Assembly (NCBI GenBank): GCA_018266795.1
Contig: JAFDZV010000052.1
Coordinates: 1 to 52,071 of the forward strand
Direction: 5' to 3'
DNA from: Bacteroidota bacterium
GTDB taxonomy: Bacteria; Bacteroidota; Ignavibacteria; OLB7
Length of the DNA stretch: 52,071 nucleotides
A program made the position numbers and the translations under genes. How positions within the stretch are numbered: the first letter of the stretch is position 1; each line of letters begins with the position of its first letter. A model generated the notes under the pieces. It searched no databases and was not told where the DNA came from. It saw only the letters and a list, made by a program, of their open reading frames with translations. This document shows, in pieces, positions 26,537-34,959 of the stretch.

Positions 26537-27757
26537 ATGATCTCGTACGCCGACGCGCTTCGCATCGTTCTCGAGAACGCAATCCGCCGGATGCCGGAGG
26601 AAACCGTGCCGCTGGTGCTTGCTGCCGATCGCGTGCTTGCCCGGCCGGTTGTTGCAGCCGACGATGTTCCGGCCCAGGCAAACTCCGCGATGGACGGCTA
26701 TGCGGTGCGCGCCGCGGACGTCGCCGGCGCACAGGTCGGCCTCCCCCGGAAACTGCGCGTGATCGGCGAAGCCGCCGCCGGAACCGTGTACACCGGCACC
26801 GTAGGCGAGGGAGAGGCGGTGCGCATCATGACCGGCGCGGTGATTCCGGCGGGAGCCGATGCGGTTGTGGAGGTGGAGGTAACCGATGAGGCCGATGAGA
26901 TCGTGGAGATTCGCCGCGAGGTACGGCAGGGCGAATCGATACGCCAGGCAGGCGAGGATGTGCGCGCCGGAGCAACGGTTATCGAACCGGGGAAGAATCT
27001 TCACAGCGGCGACATCGGGCTGCTGGCAGCCGTTGGAATGGTGAACGTTCCGGTGCGCGTTACGCCGAAGGTGGCGATTCTCTCCACCGGCAACGAGATC
27101 GTGGAAGCCTTTCGCGCGCCCGGCCCCGGCCAGGTACGCAACAGCACCGGTCCCGCGCTCTATGCGGCATGCGCCCGGGCCGGCGCGGAGCCGATCGATC
27201 TCGGGATCGCGCGCGATGCGAGCGGCGAGATCGAGGAGAAACTGGAGGAGGGCCTGCGCTACGACATCCTCCTCACCACCGGCGGCGTCTCCGCCGGTCT
27301 CTACGATCTGGTGCAGACCCTTCTGCCCGCGATGGGTGTGGAGATTCTGTTTCACCGGGTGAACATCCGCCCGGGCCGTCCGATCCTCTTCGGACGCTAC
27401 GGCGACGCCGCGAACAGAACGCTCGTGTTCGGGCTTCCCGGCAATCCGGTCTCCACGCTGGTCACATTCGAGCAGTTCGTGATGCCGGCAATCGCGAGTA
27501 TGCTGGGAAGAAGCGATCGGCCGCGCCGCGTGCGCGCCACGCTTGCCGGGCCGATCCGGAAGAACGATTCCAAACGCCACTTCCTGCGGGGCGTTCTGCA
27601 GACCTCGCCCGACGGCACGCTCACCGTTTCAGCGACCGGCCAGCAATCGAGCGGCGCCATCAGCTCCATGAGCCTGGCAAACTGCCTGATCGTGCTGGAT
27701 GAACAGACAGGTTCGCTGGATGCCGGAAGCCCTGTGAATGTGGAACTGCTGTATTGA
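26537..27757 (+). CDS. moeA: Molybdopterin molybdenumtransferase MoeA
   Basis: Inserts molybdate into adenylylated molybdopterin to finish molybdenum cofactor; 406 aa, family length. Signatures: VPAQANSAMDGYAVRAAD, IMTGAVIPAGADAVV, ILSTGNEIVE, TTGGVSAGLYDLV (the MPT-binding GGxSxG) and GLPGNPVSTLVTFEQFV. The ATG at 26537 begins ISYADALRIVLENA as in homologues; the frame is open upstream into the LptG gene but is unconserved. No other moa/moe genes are in the window. I saw no Moco riboswitch in the 150-bp gap. Confidence 0.94.
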   Translation: MISYADALRIVLENAIRRMPEETVPLVLAADRVLARPVVAADDVPAQANSAMDGYAVRAADVAGAQVGLPRKLRVIGEAAAGTVYTGTVGEGEAVRIMTGAVIPAGADAVVEVEVTDEADEIVEIRREVRQGESIRQAGEDVRAGATVIEPGKNLHSGDIGLLAAVGMVNVPVRVTPKVAILSTGNEIVEAFRAPGPGQVRNSTGPALYAACARAGAEPIDLGIARDASGEIEEKLEEGLRYDILLTTGGVSAGLYDLVQTLLPAMGVEILFHRVNIRPGRPILFGRYGDAANRTLVFGLPGNPVSTLVTFEQFVMPAIASMLGRSDRPRRVRATLAGPIRKNDSKRHFLRGVLQTSPDGTLTVSATGQQSSGAISSMSLANCLIVLDEQTGSLDAGSPVNVELLY

Positions 27758-28138
27758 ACCGGCAGGCGGCATTGAACCGGCAACTGGCCGCGCGCCTCCT
27801 GGGCCGGATTCACTCGCAAATGCCTGAGCCCGCTCACTCATTCGTTCGCCCGTACGATGTACCTGCCCACCGGTACGATGATTTTTCTTCGGCGCTGCAA
27901 CTAATGTGCGCCGGATGGTTTGTTGCTGATGCCGGGATTCGTTCTTGGCAAAATGCCGACGGAGCAGTAGCATGTGCGGGTTCGACGATTCCCTTCACCA
28001 ACGCATCACGCCAGTACGGCGCGAACCGTTGGTGAAACTCTGCTCGCAACCTCACGGCCCCTTCCGCACCCCGTACATGGGCTCGCTCCCGGTTTCCTGT
28101 TGTTCAAGTACTCTCCGATCATCTCTGGACTCTCAGTC
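27758..28138. other. Intergenic region between moeA and the UnbV gene
   Basis: 381 bp. It starts with a short direct repeat (TTGAACCGGCA twice, near 27754-27784). It contains GGCAAAATGCC (about 27948) and the nested hairpin 27994-28036. No convincing gene. Confidence 0.5.
27994..28036. promoter_or_regulatory. Nested inverted repeat upstream of the UnbV gene
   Basis: TTCACCAACG (27994-28003) pairs with CGTTGGTGAA (28027-28036), and inside it CGCC/GGCG (28009-28012, 28018-28021) can pair. It may be a moeA terminator, a regulator site or a leader structure; the sequence does not decide. Confidence 0.55.
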
Positions 28139-31100
28139 ATGCGCAAGTACCTCCGTCTCGCTCTCGCTCTGATCCCTGTCTCGGCAGTGTGCCTCGGCAC
28201 GGTTGCCGCGCAGCCGGCCCAGAAACTCTTCGAGCTCCTTCCGCCGTCGAAGACCGGCATTCACTTCGCAAACAACATCACCGAGTCCGAACAGTACAAC
28301 GGTGTCAGCTACACCAACGCGTACAACGGCAGCGGCGTTGCAGCCGGAGACGTAAATGGCGACGGGCTTGTGGACCTGTTCTTCACCGGAACCCAGGTCA
28401 CAAACCGGCTCTACATCAACAAGGGGAACTGGCAGTTCGAGGATGTCACCGTGAAGGCCGGCGTTGCGGATTCGGCCGGCGTGGGGCGGGGCGCGGTAAT
28501 GGTGGATATCGACGGCGATGGCGATCTGGATATCTACGTCTGCCGCATCAGCCATCCCAACCGTCTCTACATCAACAATGGCGACGGTACGTTCACCGAT
28601 CGCGCCAAGGAGTACGGCCTGGACTTCAGCGGTCACAGTGTGCAGGCGGCTTTTCTCGACTATGATGGCGACGGCGATCTGGACATGTACCTGACGCTTA
28701 CCGGCGCCGGCCTTGGCGAGTACTACGCACGCTACGGCCAGAACGACCGCCTGTTCCGAAACAACGGAGACGGCACGTTCACCGATGTGACCAAGGAGGC
28801 CGGCATCGTTGACCAGGGCTACGGCATGAATGTGCTGGCAACGGACATCAACGACGATGGATGGCCGGACATCTATGTTTCGAACGACTTCGAGGAACAG
28901 GACAAGGTCTACCTCAACAACAGGAACGGCACGTTCACCAACATTCGCGGCCGTGTGATCCGGCACATGAGCCATTCCTCCATGGGATGCGACGCAGCGG
29001 ACTTCAACAACGACGGCCACATCGACATCGTGACTCTGGACATGCTGGCGCGCGATCACACGCGCGAGATGAAGCTCTCGGCGACGCTTTCGGTGTTGAG
29101 CCCCATCTTCGACTCCGCTCAGGTGCCGCGCAATACACTGCAGTTGAATCGCGGCAACGGGTTGTTCAGCGACATCGCCGGCATTGCCGGCGTGGACGCT
29201 ACGGACTGGAGCTGGCCCGCGCTCTTCGCCGACTACGATCTGGATGGCTACAAGGATCTGTTCATCGGCAACGGGATGAAGCGCGACATGACCGATCGCG
29301 ATGCATCCTATCGCGTGGTGCCGGGAACCACGAAGATGGACCTGATCAAACTGTTCCCACAGAACCCGCTTTCGAGTTTCTGTTTCCGGAACAATCACGA
29401 TCTGACATTCAGCGACAGTTCGAGTGCATGGGGATTCGGCGGCAAGTACTTCTCCTTCGGCGCGGTATACGCCGATCTTGACAACGACGGCGATCTGGAT
29501 CTGGTGGTCAACACGGAGGATACCACGGCCCTTGTCTACCGCAACAACGCGGTGGAGCAGCATCGCGGACACTATCTCCAGATTCAGCTGGACGGCACCG
29601 GAAAGAACCGGTTCGGCCTGGGTGCGCGTGTCGAGCTGCGAACCGATGGGAAGTATCAGATGCTGGAGCAGTCGCCGGTACGCGGCTACCTTGGCTGCGT
29701 GGAGCCGAGGCTTCACTTCGGCCTGGGCGCGGACACGGTTGTCGGCGAGCTGAAGGTCAGATGGCCCGGAGGCAAGGTGCAGCGCCTGTACAACGTGCAC
29801 GCCGATCAGGTGATCACACTCCATGCACGCGATGCGGTTGCCGATACGGCGAAACCCGTGTCTCCTCCCACGCCCATCTTCACCATGCTGGATCCCTCCA
29901 AGTGCGTGGCCTACTCGCATCAGGAGAATCTGTACGACGATCTGAAGCGGGAGCGCCTGCTGCCGCGCCGCATGTCGGAGAACGGACCGGGCATGGCTGT
30001 TGGAGATGTTAACGGCGACGGCCTCGAAGATATCTACGTTGGCGGCGCCGCCGATTACAAGGGGCACATCCTGCTGCAGAACCCGAACGGAAAGTTCACG
30101 CTCTCCGCGGACAGCGCCGTGATCGGCAGGGACTCCGCATCGGAGGATATGGGAGCTCTCTTCTTCGATGCCGACGGCGACGGCGATCTGGATCTGTACG
30201 TGGTCTCGGGCGGAAGCGAGTTCGACAACTACTCCCCCGATCTCCAGGACCGCCTCTACATCAACGACGGAAAGGGCCACTTCACCAAGTCGTCCGGCGC
30301 AATCCCTGCGGAGACCACGAGCGGCTCCTGCGTTGTTGCGGCGGACTACGACGGCGATGGCGATCTGGATCTGTTCGTTGGCGGCCGTCTGGTGCCGGGG
30401 CACTATCCGCTGCCGGCAGCCAGCGCAATCCTGCGCAACGACGGCGGCAAGTTCACCGACGTTACGTCGCAGGTATGCCCGGCGCTGAGCAAGCTCGGCC
30501 TTGTATGCTCCACCATCTGGACAGACTTCGACAACGACGGCAAACTGGATCTGATAACCACCGGTGAGTGGATGCCGGTACGCTTCTTCCACAACGACGG
30601 TGATCACTTCACCGAGCTGCACAACACCGGTGTGGACTCCATTCGCGGATGGTGGAACAGCATCGCGGCCGGCGATTTCGACAACGATGGCGACATGGAC
30701 TACATCATCGGCAACGTGGGCGACAACTGGCGCTACAAGCCGTCGCAGGATGCGCCGCTGAAGCTGTATGCAGCGGACTTCGACGGCAACGGCTCCATCG
30801 ATCCCCTCATTACCTACTACGACCGGGCCTACAAGAAGGAGTTCCCGATGTTCGACCGCCTGCGGTTGAACTCGCACATGCCGAAGATCCAGGGAATGTT
30901 CAAGACGTTCTCGCAGTTCGCATCGGCCACGATCAACGACATCATCCCGCGGGCCAAGCTGGACACGGCCTACACGTTGTCCGCCACGGAATTCCGAAGC
31001 TGCTATCTGGAGAATCTGGGCAACGGCAAGTTTGCCATGCATCTGCTTCCGCAGATCGCGCAGATCTCTCCGGTGTTCGGCATCGCCGTGGAGGACTACG

Positions 31101-31585
31101 ACGGCGACGGCAACCTGGACGCGATTCTCACCGGCAATTTCTTCGACGGTCCGGAGCCCACCGTGGTGCGCTACGATGCGAGCTGGGGTCTTGTGTTGAA
31201 AGGAGACGGCAAGGGGAACTTCACGCCCCTCTCGCTGGAGCAGAGCGGCATGGTCGTCAACGGCGACTCGCGCGGTGTCGGCCTGCTGCGTCTCGGCAAG
31301 GGAGTGAGCACCAGGCTGTGCGCGATGGTGGTGAACAACTCCGGCCCGCTGCAGGCATTCCAGGTGGACGTGGCGGCGAACAAAGGCAAGCTCTGGACGC
31401 TGGACCGCGGCATGCATGCCACGCATGCCATCATCACCTTGAAGGACGGGCGGAAGCGGCGCTTCGAGTTCCAGACCGGCAGCGGCTATCTGACGCAGAG
31501 CTCGCCGACGCTTATCGTGACCCCCTCCTTCGAGTCCATGACCGTATACAACGGCAACACCGTTGTCAAGGAAGTGAAGTTCTGA
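28139..31585 (+). CDS. Exported FG-GAP/VCBS repeat protein with ASPIC/UnbV domain
   Basis: Secreted protein of 1148 aa, CRTAC1/RNA-binding-UnbV type, of unknown biochemical role. A signal peptide (MRKYLRLALALIPVSAVCLG ... AAQ, about 25 residues) is followed by calcium-binding-like repeats of the form DxDGDGxxD (for example DVNGDGLVDLFF, DIDGDGDLDIYV, DYDGDGDLDMYL). An ASPIC/UnbV domain lies at about 477-562 (GLGARVELRTDGKYQMLEQS, then SP-V-GYLG and FGLG). A second propeller block covers about 610-1000. The end carries a degenerate UnbV-like strand (RFEFQTGSGYLTQSSPTLIV). No T9SS tail is evident. The ATG at 28139 starts the signal peptide. It is convergent with the metalloprotease gene, with a 21-bp hairpin between. 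Confidence 0.88.
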   Translation: MRKYLRLALALIPVSAVCLGTVAAQPAQKLFELLPPSKTGIHFANNITESEQYNGVSYTNAYNGSGVAAGDVNGDGLVDLFFTGTQVTNRLYINKGNWQFEDVTVKAGVADSAGVGRGAVMVDIDGDGDLDIYVCRISHPNRLYINNGDGTFTDRAKEYGLDFSGHSVQAAFLDYDGDGDLDMYLTLTGAGLGEYYARYGQNDRLFRNNGDGTFTDVTKEAGIVDQGYGMNVLATDINDDGWPDIYVSNDFEEQDKVYLNNRNGTFTNIRGRVIRHMSHSSMGCDAADFNNDGHIDIVTLDMLARDHTREMKLSATLSVLSPIFDSAQVPRNTLQLNRGNGLFSDIAGIAGVDATDWSWPALFADYDLDGYKDLFIGNGMKRDMTDRDASYRVVPGTTKMDLIKLFPQNPLSSFCFRNNHDLTFSDSSSAWGFGGKYFSFGAVYADLDNDGDLDLVVNTEDTTALVYRNNAVEQHRGHYLQIQLDGTGKNRFGLGARVELRTDGKYQMLEQSPVRGYLGCVEPRLHFGLGADTVVGELKVRWPGGKVQRLYNVHADQVITLHARDAVADTAKPVSPPTPIFTMLDPSKCVAYSHQENLYDDLKRERLLPRRMSENGPGMAVGDVNGDGLEDIYVGGAADYKGHILLQNPNGKFTLSADSAVIGRDSASEDMGALFFDADGDGDLDLYVVSGGSEFDNYSPDLQDRLYINDGKGHFTKSSGAIPAETTSGSCVVAADYDGDGDLDLFVGGRLVPGHYPLPAASAILRNDGGKFTDVTSQVCPALSKLGLVCSTIWTDFDNDGKLDLITTGEWMPVRFFHNDGDHFTELHNTGVDSIRGWWNSIAAGDFDNDGDMDYIIGNVGDNWRYKPSQDAPLKLYAADFDGNGSIDPLITYYDRAYKKEFPMFDRLRLNSHMPKIQGMFKTFSQFASATINDIIPRAKLDTAYTLSATEFRSCYLENLGNGKFAMHLLPQIAQISPVFGIAVEDYDGDGNLDAILTGNFFDGPEPTVVRYDASWGLVLKGDGKGNFTPLSLEQSGMVVNGDSRGVGLLRLGKGVSTRLCAMVVNNSGPLQAFQVDVAANKGKLWTLDRGMHATHAIITLKDGRKRRFEFQTGSGYLTQSSPTLIVTPSFESMTVYNGNTVVKEVKF

Positions 31586-31785
31586 GAAGTGAAGGTCTGA
31601 TCGTTCCCGACAACAGACCGATCGCGCAATCTGCGGCCCCTCGCACGTTGGGCCTGAGTTTTACTCGGATCCCTTCCTCCGGATGGAAATCGCGGAGTCA
31701 ACCTCCGCGATAACACGGAAGGCCTGCAGGCAAACGATGCAACCCGGTTTTGATGGAGATGGTTGGAATGCAGCCGGGTAGTAAC
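31586..31785. other. Intergenic region with repeat fragments
   Basis: It contains GTTCCCGACAACAGACC (about 31604) resembling the edge of the dispersed element, a hairpin TCGCGGAG/CTCCGCGA (about 31690-31710) and a block (GCAGGCAAAC ... TGCAACCCGGTT) shared with 4465-4485. No gene. Confidence 0.5.
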
Positions 31786-31830
31786 AACCAGAGCGGCCGC
31801 GCATCATTGTGATGCGCGGCCGCTCTGGTT
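31786..31830. terminator. 21-bp perfect hairpin between convergent genes
   Basis: AACCAGAGCGGCCGCGCATCA (31786-31806) pairs perfectly with 31810-31830 around a 3-nt loop (TTG). The ends give A-tract/T-tract like edges (AAC.../...GGTTTTC). Its place between two convergent genes fits a bidirectional terminator. Confidence 0.9.
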
Positions 31831-31866
31831 TTCGAAGTGCGGTTCGTATCGCGGCACGATACCCCG

Positions 31867-32676
31867 CTACGGATAGAGCGACTTGATCATCGCAATGTCC
31901 TTGTCCGACGGCGTCGTATTCGAGTTGGTTGGCCCGAGCCCGTCGGAGAACAACGCCCCATCGAACGCATAGAGCATGATGGACTTGGGGTCGAACTGTG
32001 TGGCCTTGATTCCCTGCGGCGAATACTTCCCGAGCACATTCTGTTGAATGTCCGCCGGGCTCCAGTAGTTGGGAGGTCCCTGAAAGTACTTGAGTACGGC
32101 TGCCTTGTTCCACACGCGGGAGAAGGTTGGCGACTGGTGCTCGTGGATGCAGCCGAGCGCATGCCCGAACTCGTGCAGCACCACACGCGAGTATTCGCTG
32201 TCCGGCGTGTCGTCGCGCAGCCAGCCGAAGTTCATCGTGGGCTGATGCAGCGGGAAGTAGGATGTGTTGAGAGCATCGCGCCCCACGGCGGACCAGGAGC
32301 CCGCATCCGCATAGAAGGAGATTCTGATCTCCGCCGCGCCCGAGGTTACGAACTTGAACTTGATGTTCGCATACTTCTCCCACTGATGTGCAAATGCCTG
32401 CACCTTGCTCTGCATCTTCGCGCTGCCGTCGAGGAATCTGCAGCGCAGCGTGGAACCGGCCAGCCACTTCTTGGAAGTGATCACCGCCATCCTCGCAACC
32501 TGCCCCATCTGCTCCGCGTTCAGCGTACCGCGCTTCCCGGCCGCCAGAGCCTCGCGCAATGTCCTGCGCACGGACTTCTCCGGATCGAGTTCATCGGGGA
32601 TGATTCGTTCGAAGCAGATGTGAACGGCGTGATCGGGTTCCGGTGCGGTCTCTGCCGACTTCTTTCTCGTAGCCAT
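31867..32676 (-). CDS. Zinc metalloprotease, M12A (astacin)-like
   Basis: Metzincin-type protease of 269 aa. The zinc motif HEFGHALGCIHEH gives His168, His172 and His178 with the following Glu typical of M12A, and the Met-turn KSIMLYAF has Met234. No signal peptide is seen (MATRKKSAETAPEPDHAVHI), so it is either cytoplasmic or exported by a non-Sec route; this is odd for an astacin-like enzyme. The ATG at 32676 follows GAGAGG. It is the last gene of the minus-strand series behind the metal-resistance genes, 251 bp after the SET gene, and may have its own promoter. Confidence 0.87.
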   Translation of the reverse strand: MATRKKSAETAPEPDHAVHICFERIIPDELDPEKSVRRTLREALAAGKRGTLNAEQMGQVARMAVITSKKWLAGSTLRCRFLDGSAKMQSKVQAFAHQWEKYANIKFKFVTSGAAEIRISFYADAGSWSAVGRDALNTSYFPLHQPTMNFGWLRDDTPDSEYSRVVLHEFGHALGCIHEHQSPTFSRVWNKAAVLKYFQGPPNYWSPADIQQNVLGKYSPQGIKATQFDPKSIMLYAFDGALFSDGLGPTNSNTTPSDKDIAMIKSLYP

Positions 32677-32927
32677 ACAAACCTCTCAGAATAATGGAAT
32701 GAAGTGGAAGTGTGCCGGATGAAGAACGTACGTGCCGGCAGCACGGCTGGGGCATCGTTCGGGTCCCCTGCCATCGGGGTGGCAAGGATGGTGCGGAATC
32801 TACAGAATCGCATCGTACCGGCGAACCGGTATCGCAACGGTGCGGCTCCGCAGATGAAATAACCGGGGGAGGAAAATATGAGACGTGAACGATGAAATAT
32901 GACGGCGAGAATCGAATGAAAGATGTC

Positions 32928-33362
32928 TCAGATCATGCCGCGGCACTCCGCACTGCCGCATCTGCATCCAAGCGTTCCTTCGTGATGGGTCTCGCCGTAG
33001 TTGCATGTCAGCTCCTCACCCGGGGCGATATCGCGCAGCGCATAGAACTCCACGTTGTTGCGGATGATGCGCATGTACGAGTTGGGCGCGCACGAGTGAT
33101 TGATGTAGCGAAAGCCGTTGCCGCCAACGGAGGCATCGATGGCGGTGCCGTTTCCCAACTCGACAATGGCAATGCGGCGAGCTCCCTTCGCACGCTTTCG
33201 CGCCGTGCGCTCGCTGATCCGTTCCCCAACGAAGTCGCCCAGCTTCGTGCGCCCGCGGATCGGCTCCGTTGCAAAGAGCCCCAACCCGTCGATGCTGCTC
33301 CTGCGCACCTCCACGCCCACACGCATACCGGCGCTGATCTGCTGCTGATCGATCGATGCCAT
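32928..33362 (-). CDS. SET-domain protein with post-SET-like zinc motif
   Basis: Small protein (144 aa) with a compact SET lysine methyltransferase fold. Visible: the N-terminal RSSIDGLGLFATEPI (SAM loop), YINHSCAPNSY (Asn88-His89-Ser90 pseudo-knot motif), GEELTCNYG with catalytic Tyr122, and CRCGSAECRG (Cys133, Cys135, Cys140), which resembles a post-SET zinc site. The pre-SET part is lacking. The start ATG at 33362 follows AGGAG 8 nt away; an ATG 11 codons upstream exists. Bacterial SET proteins are patchy and often acquired; the substrate is unknown. It lies between a lipoprotein gene and a metalloprotease gene. Confidence 0.88.
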   Translation of the reverse strand: MASIDQQQISAGMRVGVEVRRSSIDGLGLFATEPIRGRTKLGDFVGERISERTARKRAKGARRIAIVELGNGTAIDASVGGNGFRYINHSCAPNSYMRIIRNNVEFYALRDIAPGEELTCNYGETHHEGTLGCRCGSAECRGMI

Positions 33363-33511
33363 ATGAGATGTCTCCTGCTTGGAGTTCATGTCCATCGTCG
33401 CTGCAGGGCGGGAAGGCAGGCTGTTGCCGCACGGTCTGGTTGGGAGCTCTTACCGCTCGCACGGCGCCTCACCATCGCGCGGCGAATCACCGAACCATCG
33501 CCGCACCACGC

Positions 33512-34570
33512 CTACGCTTCCACGTTCAACACGAACGAAGCCGTGATGATGCGGCCCATGTGCTGGAACTGCCCCCAGACCTTGTAGAGCCCGGGGCTCG
33601 GAAAGTTCGTGTGGAAGATCACCTCGGAGACCGGCGTCTTCGGCGCCTCGTCTTCGTCCATCGTGGCCGCGCCATGCCCGTGCCCTGGCGTCATACCATT
33701 CCGCACCGCAGCATGCTCCTCCCCTTCGTGATGCATTCCTCCGTGATCCGCGCCGGGCTCCATTGGATGCGTATGAAGATACGTCCTCGTATCGGCGGAG
33801 AGGAGCACCGCATGCCCCATGGCGCCAAGGTACGGCTCGAGCCCCTTCACCGGCTTCCCCTGGGCATCACGGATCTGGAAGTGCAACATCGCATCCTTGC
33901 CGGCAACCAGCTTCATCGGCATCGGCATCAGCGCCACCCTGTACTCGGCGCCCCCCTTCTCATCCGGCATTCCCTCCGGCTTGGAGGCCACTCCGCGAAC
34001 CATCCATCCTCCCTCGCCGATCGTGTCCGCGGCAAGGCCCGCCGGCGCCTGGTGATAGCTTCCGCCGCCGGTTGCCAGCTCGTACTGCTCAACGTCGTGT
34101 ACACCACCGGCGAGCGTATAGTCGGCATAGAGCTTGTAGGAGCCGGCACGCGGAAGCGCCGTCTGCACCGTGAACACGCCGTCCCCCTTGTACGCCGGAT
34201 GAACGTGATTGAACCACGCGAGATCGCTCGAGACAACGATGAGATGCAGCAGCTTGCCATGCACCGTATCGAAGTCCTTCACCGGCGCGCCGGTTGCACG
34301 GTCGCGAATCGTGAGCGTCCACTCGGCCGGCGTGCCGACAGGAATGGCGGCCGGAGCGCTTCGGAACTCGAGTACGGTACGCCCCGGCGCCCCTGCTTCG
34401 GCATGTTCGTGCGCGGCGGGAGCGGGCCGGAGCGTATCTCCCGTCTCCCCCGAATTCTCCTGCGCTCTGTCGCCGCGCCCGCATCCGGATACCACGATCG
34501 CGATGCAGGCGCATGCCGCCAGCAACGCGCGGCCCATGGCTCTCCGGATTCTTCCATCGAATGCATTCAT
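33512..34570 (-). CDS. Two-module His-rich lipoprotein of the metal-resistance cluster
   Basis: Predicted lipoprotein (352 aa): hydrophobic leader LLAACACIAIVVSGCG with the lipidated Cys at about residue 30. Two related modules follow. The first has HLIVVSSDLAWFNHVHPAY near 108-126; the second has HAVLLSADTRTYLHTHP near 255-271. Both end in a strand PGLYKVWGQF/AGSYKLYADY, suggesting an internal duplication of a YtkA-like beta-sandwich. Between the second HxHP and the last strands is a Met/His-rich loop (DHGGMHHEGEEH). The ATG at 34570 follows GGAGGA. The location behind Cus-type genes suggests periplasmic metal (copper) handling; the exact role is unknown. Confidence 0.8.
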   Translation of the reverse strand: MNAFDGRIRRAMGRALLAACACIAIVVSGCGRGDRAQENSGETGDTLRPAPAAHEHAEAGAPGRTVLEFRSAPAAIPVGTPAEWTLTIRDRATGAPVKDFDTVHGKLLHLIVVSSDLAWFNHVHPAYKGDGVFTVQTALPRAGSYKLYADYTLAGGVHDVEQYELATGGGSYHQAPAGLAADTIGEGGWMVRGVASKPEGMPDEKGGAEYRVALMPMPMKLVAGKDAMLHFQIRDAQGKPVKGLEPYLGAMGHAVLLSADTRTYLHTHPMEPGADHGGMHHEGEEHAAVRNGMTPGHGHGAATMDEDEAPKTPVSEVIFHTNFPSPGLYKVWGQFQHMGRIITASFVLNVEA

Positions 34571-34959
34571 TGAACAGTTCCTCCGATATCATTGATTGAA
34601 CCAGGCCGGCCGCCGGCCCCTTGCGGGCCTGCGCCACCGGCTGCTACCGTTCGTCTCCTTCGGGACGAATCAGCAATCACTCTGCAGTTGTCATTGTCCG
34701 ACTACATCGTAGCAACGAAACGACGCGGGAACCCGCGACGGCACCTCGTCCATCACGATGAGCCACGTACAGAGGGAATCGATCCTCGATACTTCCTGCG
34801 TCCTCGCAAGACTCGGAACGGGATGTTGTTCTCCCGGGTTCGGCTTGTTATCGCAACTGGCCGGGAACTCTCGGCGAGCCGAAAGCGCGCGTACAAAGAA
34901 CCGGGCTCCTGGTCATGAACGGCCAGCGATGGCGTTCGAGACCGTTCCGGCAGCAGCCT
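34571..34959. other. Intergenic region with dispersed element
   Basis: 389 bp between the CusF-like gene and the two-module lipoprotein gene; most of it is copy C of the dispersed element (34811-34955). The remainder should include the ribosome site and perhaps a promoter for the lipoprotein gene. No gene seen. Confidence 0.6.
34811..34955 (+). repeat. Dispersed intergenic element, copy C
   Basis: The core GGATGTTGTTCT (34821) to GTACAAAGAACC (34902) spans 82 bp, exactly as in copy B. The middle AACTGGCCGGGAACTCTCGG is nearly the same as in copy A. After the core, GAACGGCCAGCGATGGCGTT matches copy A (GAATGGCCGCTGATGGTGTT). It lies opposite to the transcription of the neighbouring genes, unlike copies A and B. 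Confidence 0.8.

Noticed and set aside
28133-31426. A 1097-codon open frame on the strand opposite to the UnbV gene
   Set aside because: It mirrors the DxDGDGD-rich repeats of the real gene, has no signal or domain, and arises from the high GC third-position bias.
32868-32896. Tiny ORF MRRER after GGGGGAGGAAAAT on the plus strand, overlapping a longer frame from 32892
   Set aside because: The ribosome-site-like stretch is striking, but the following frame is the shadow of the SET gene and no attenuator or product is evident.
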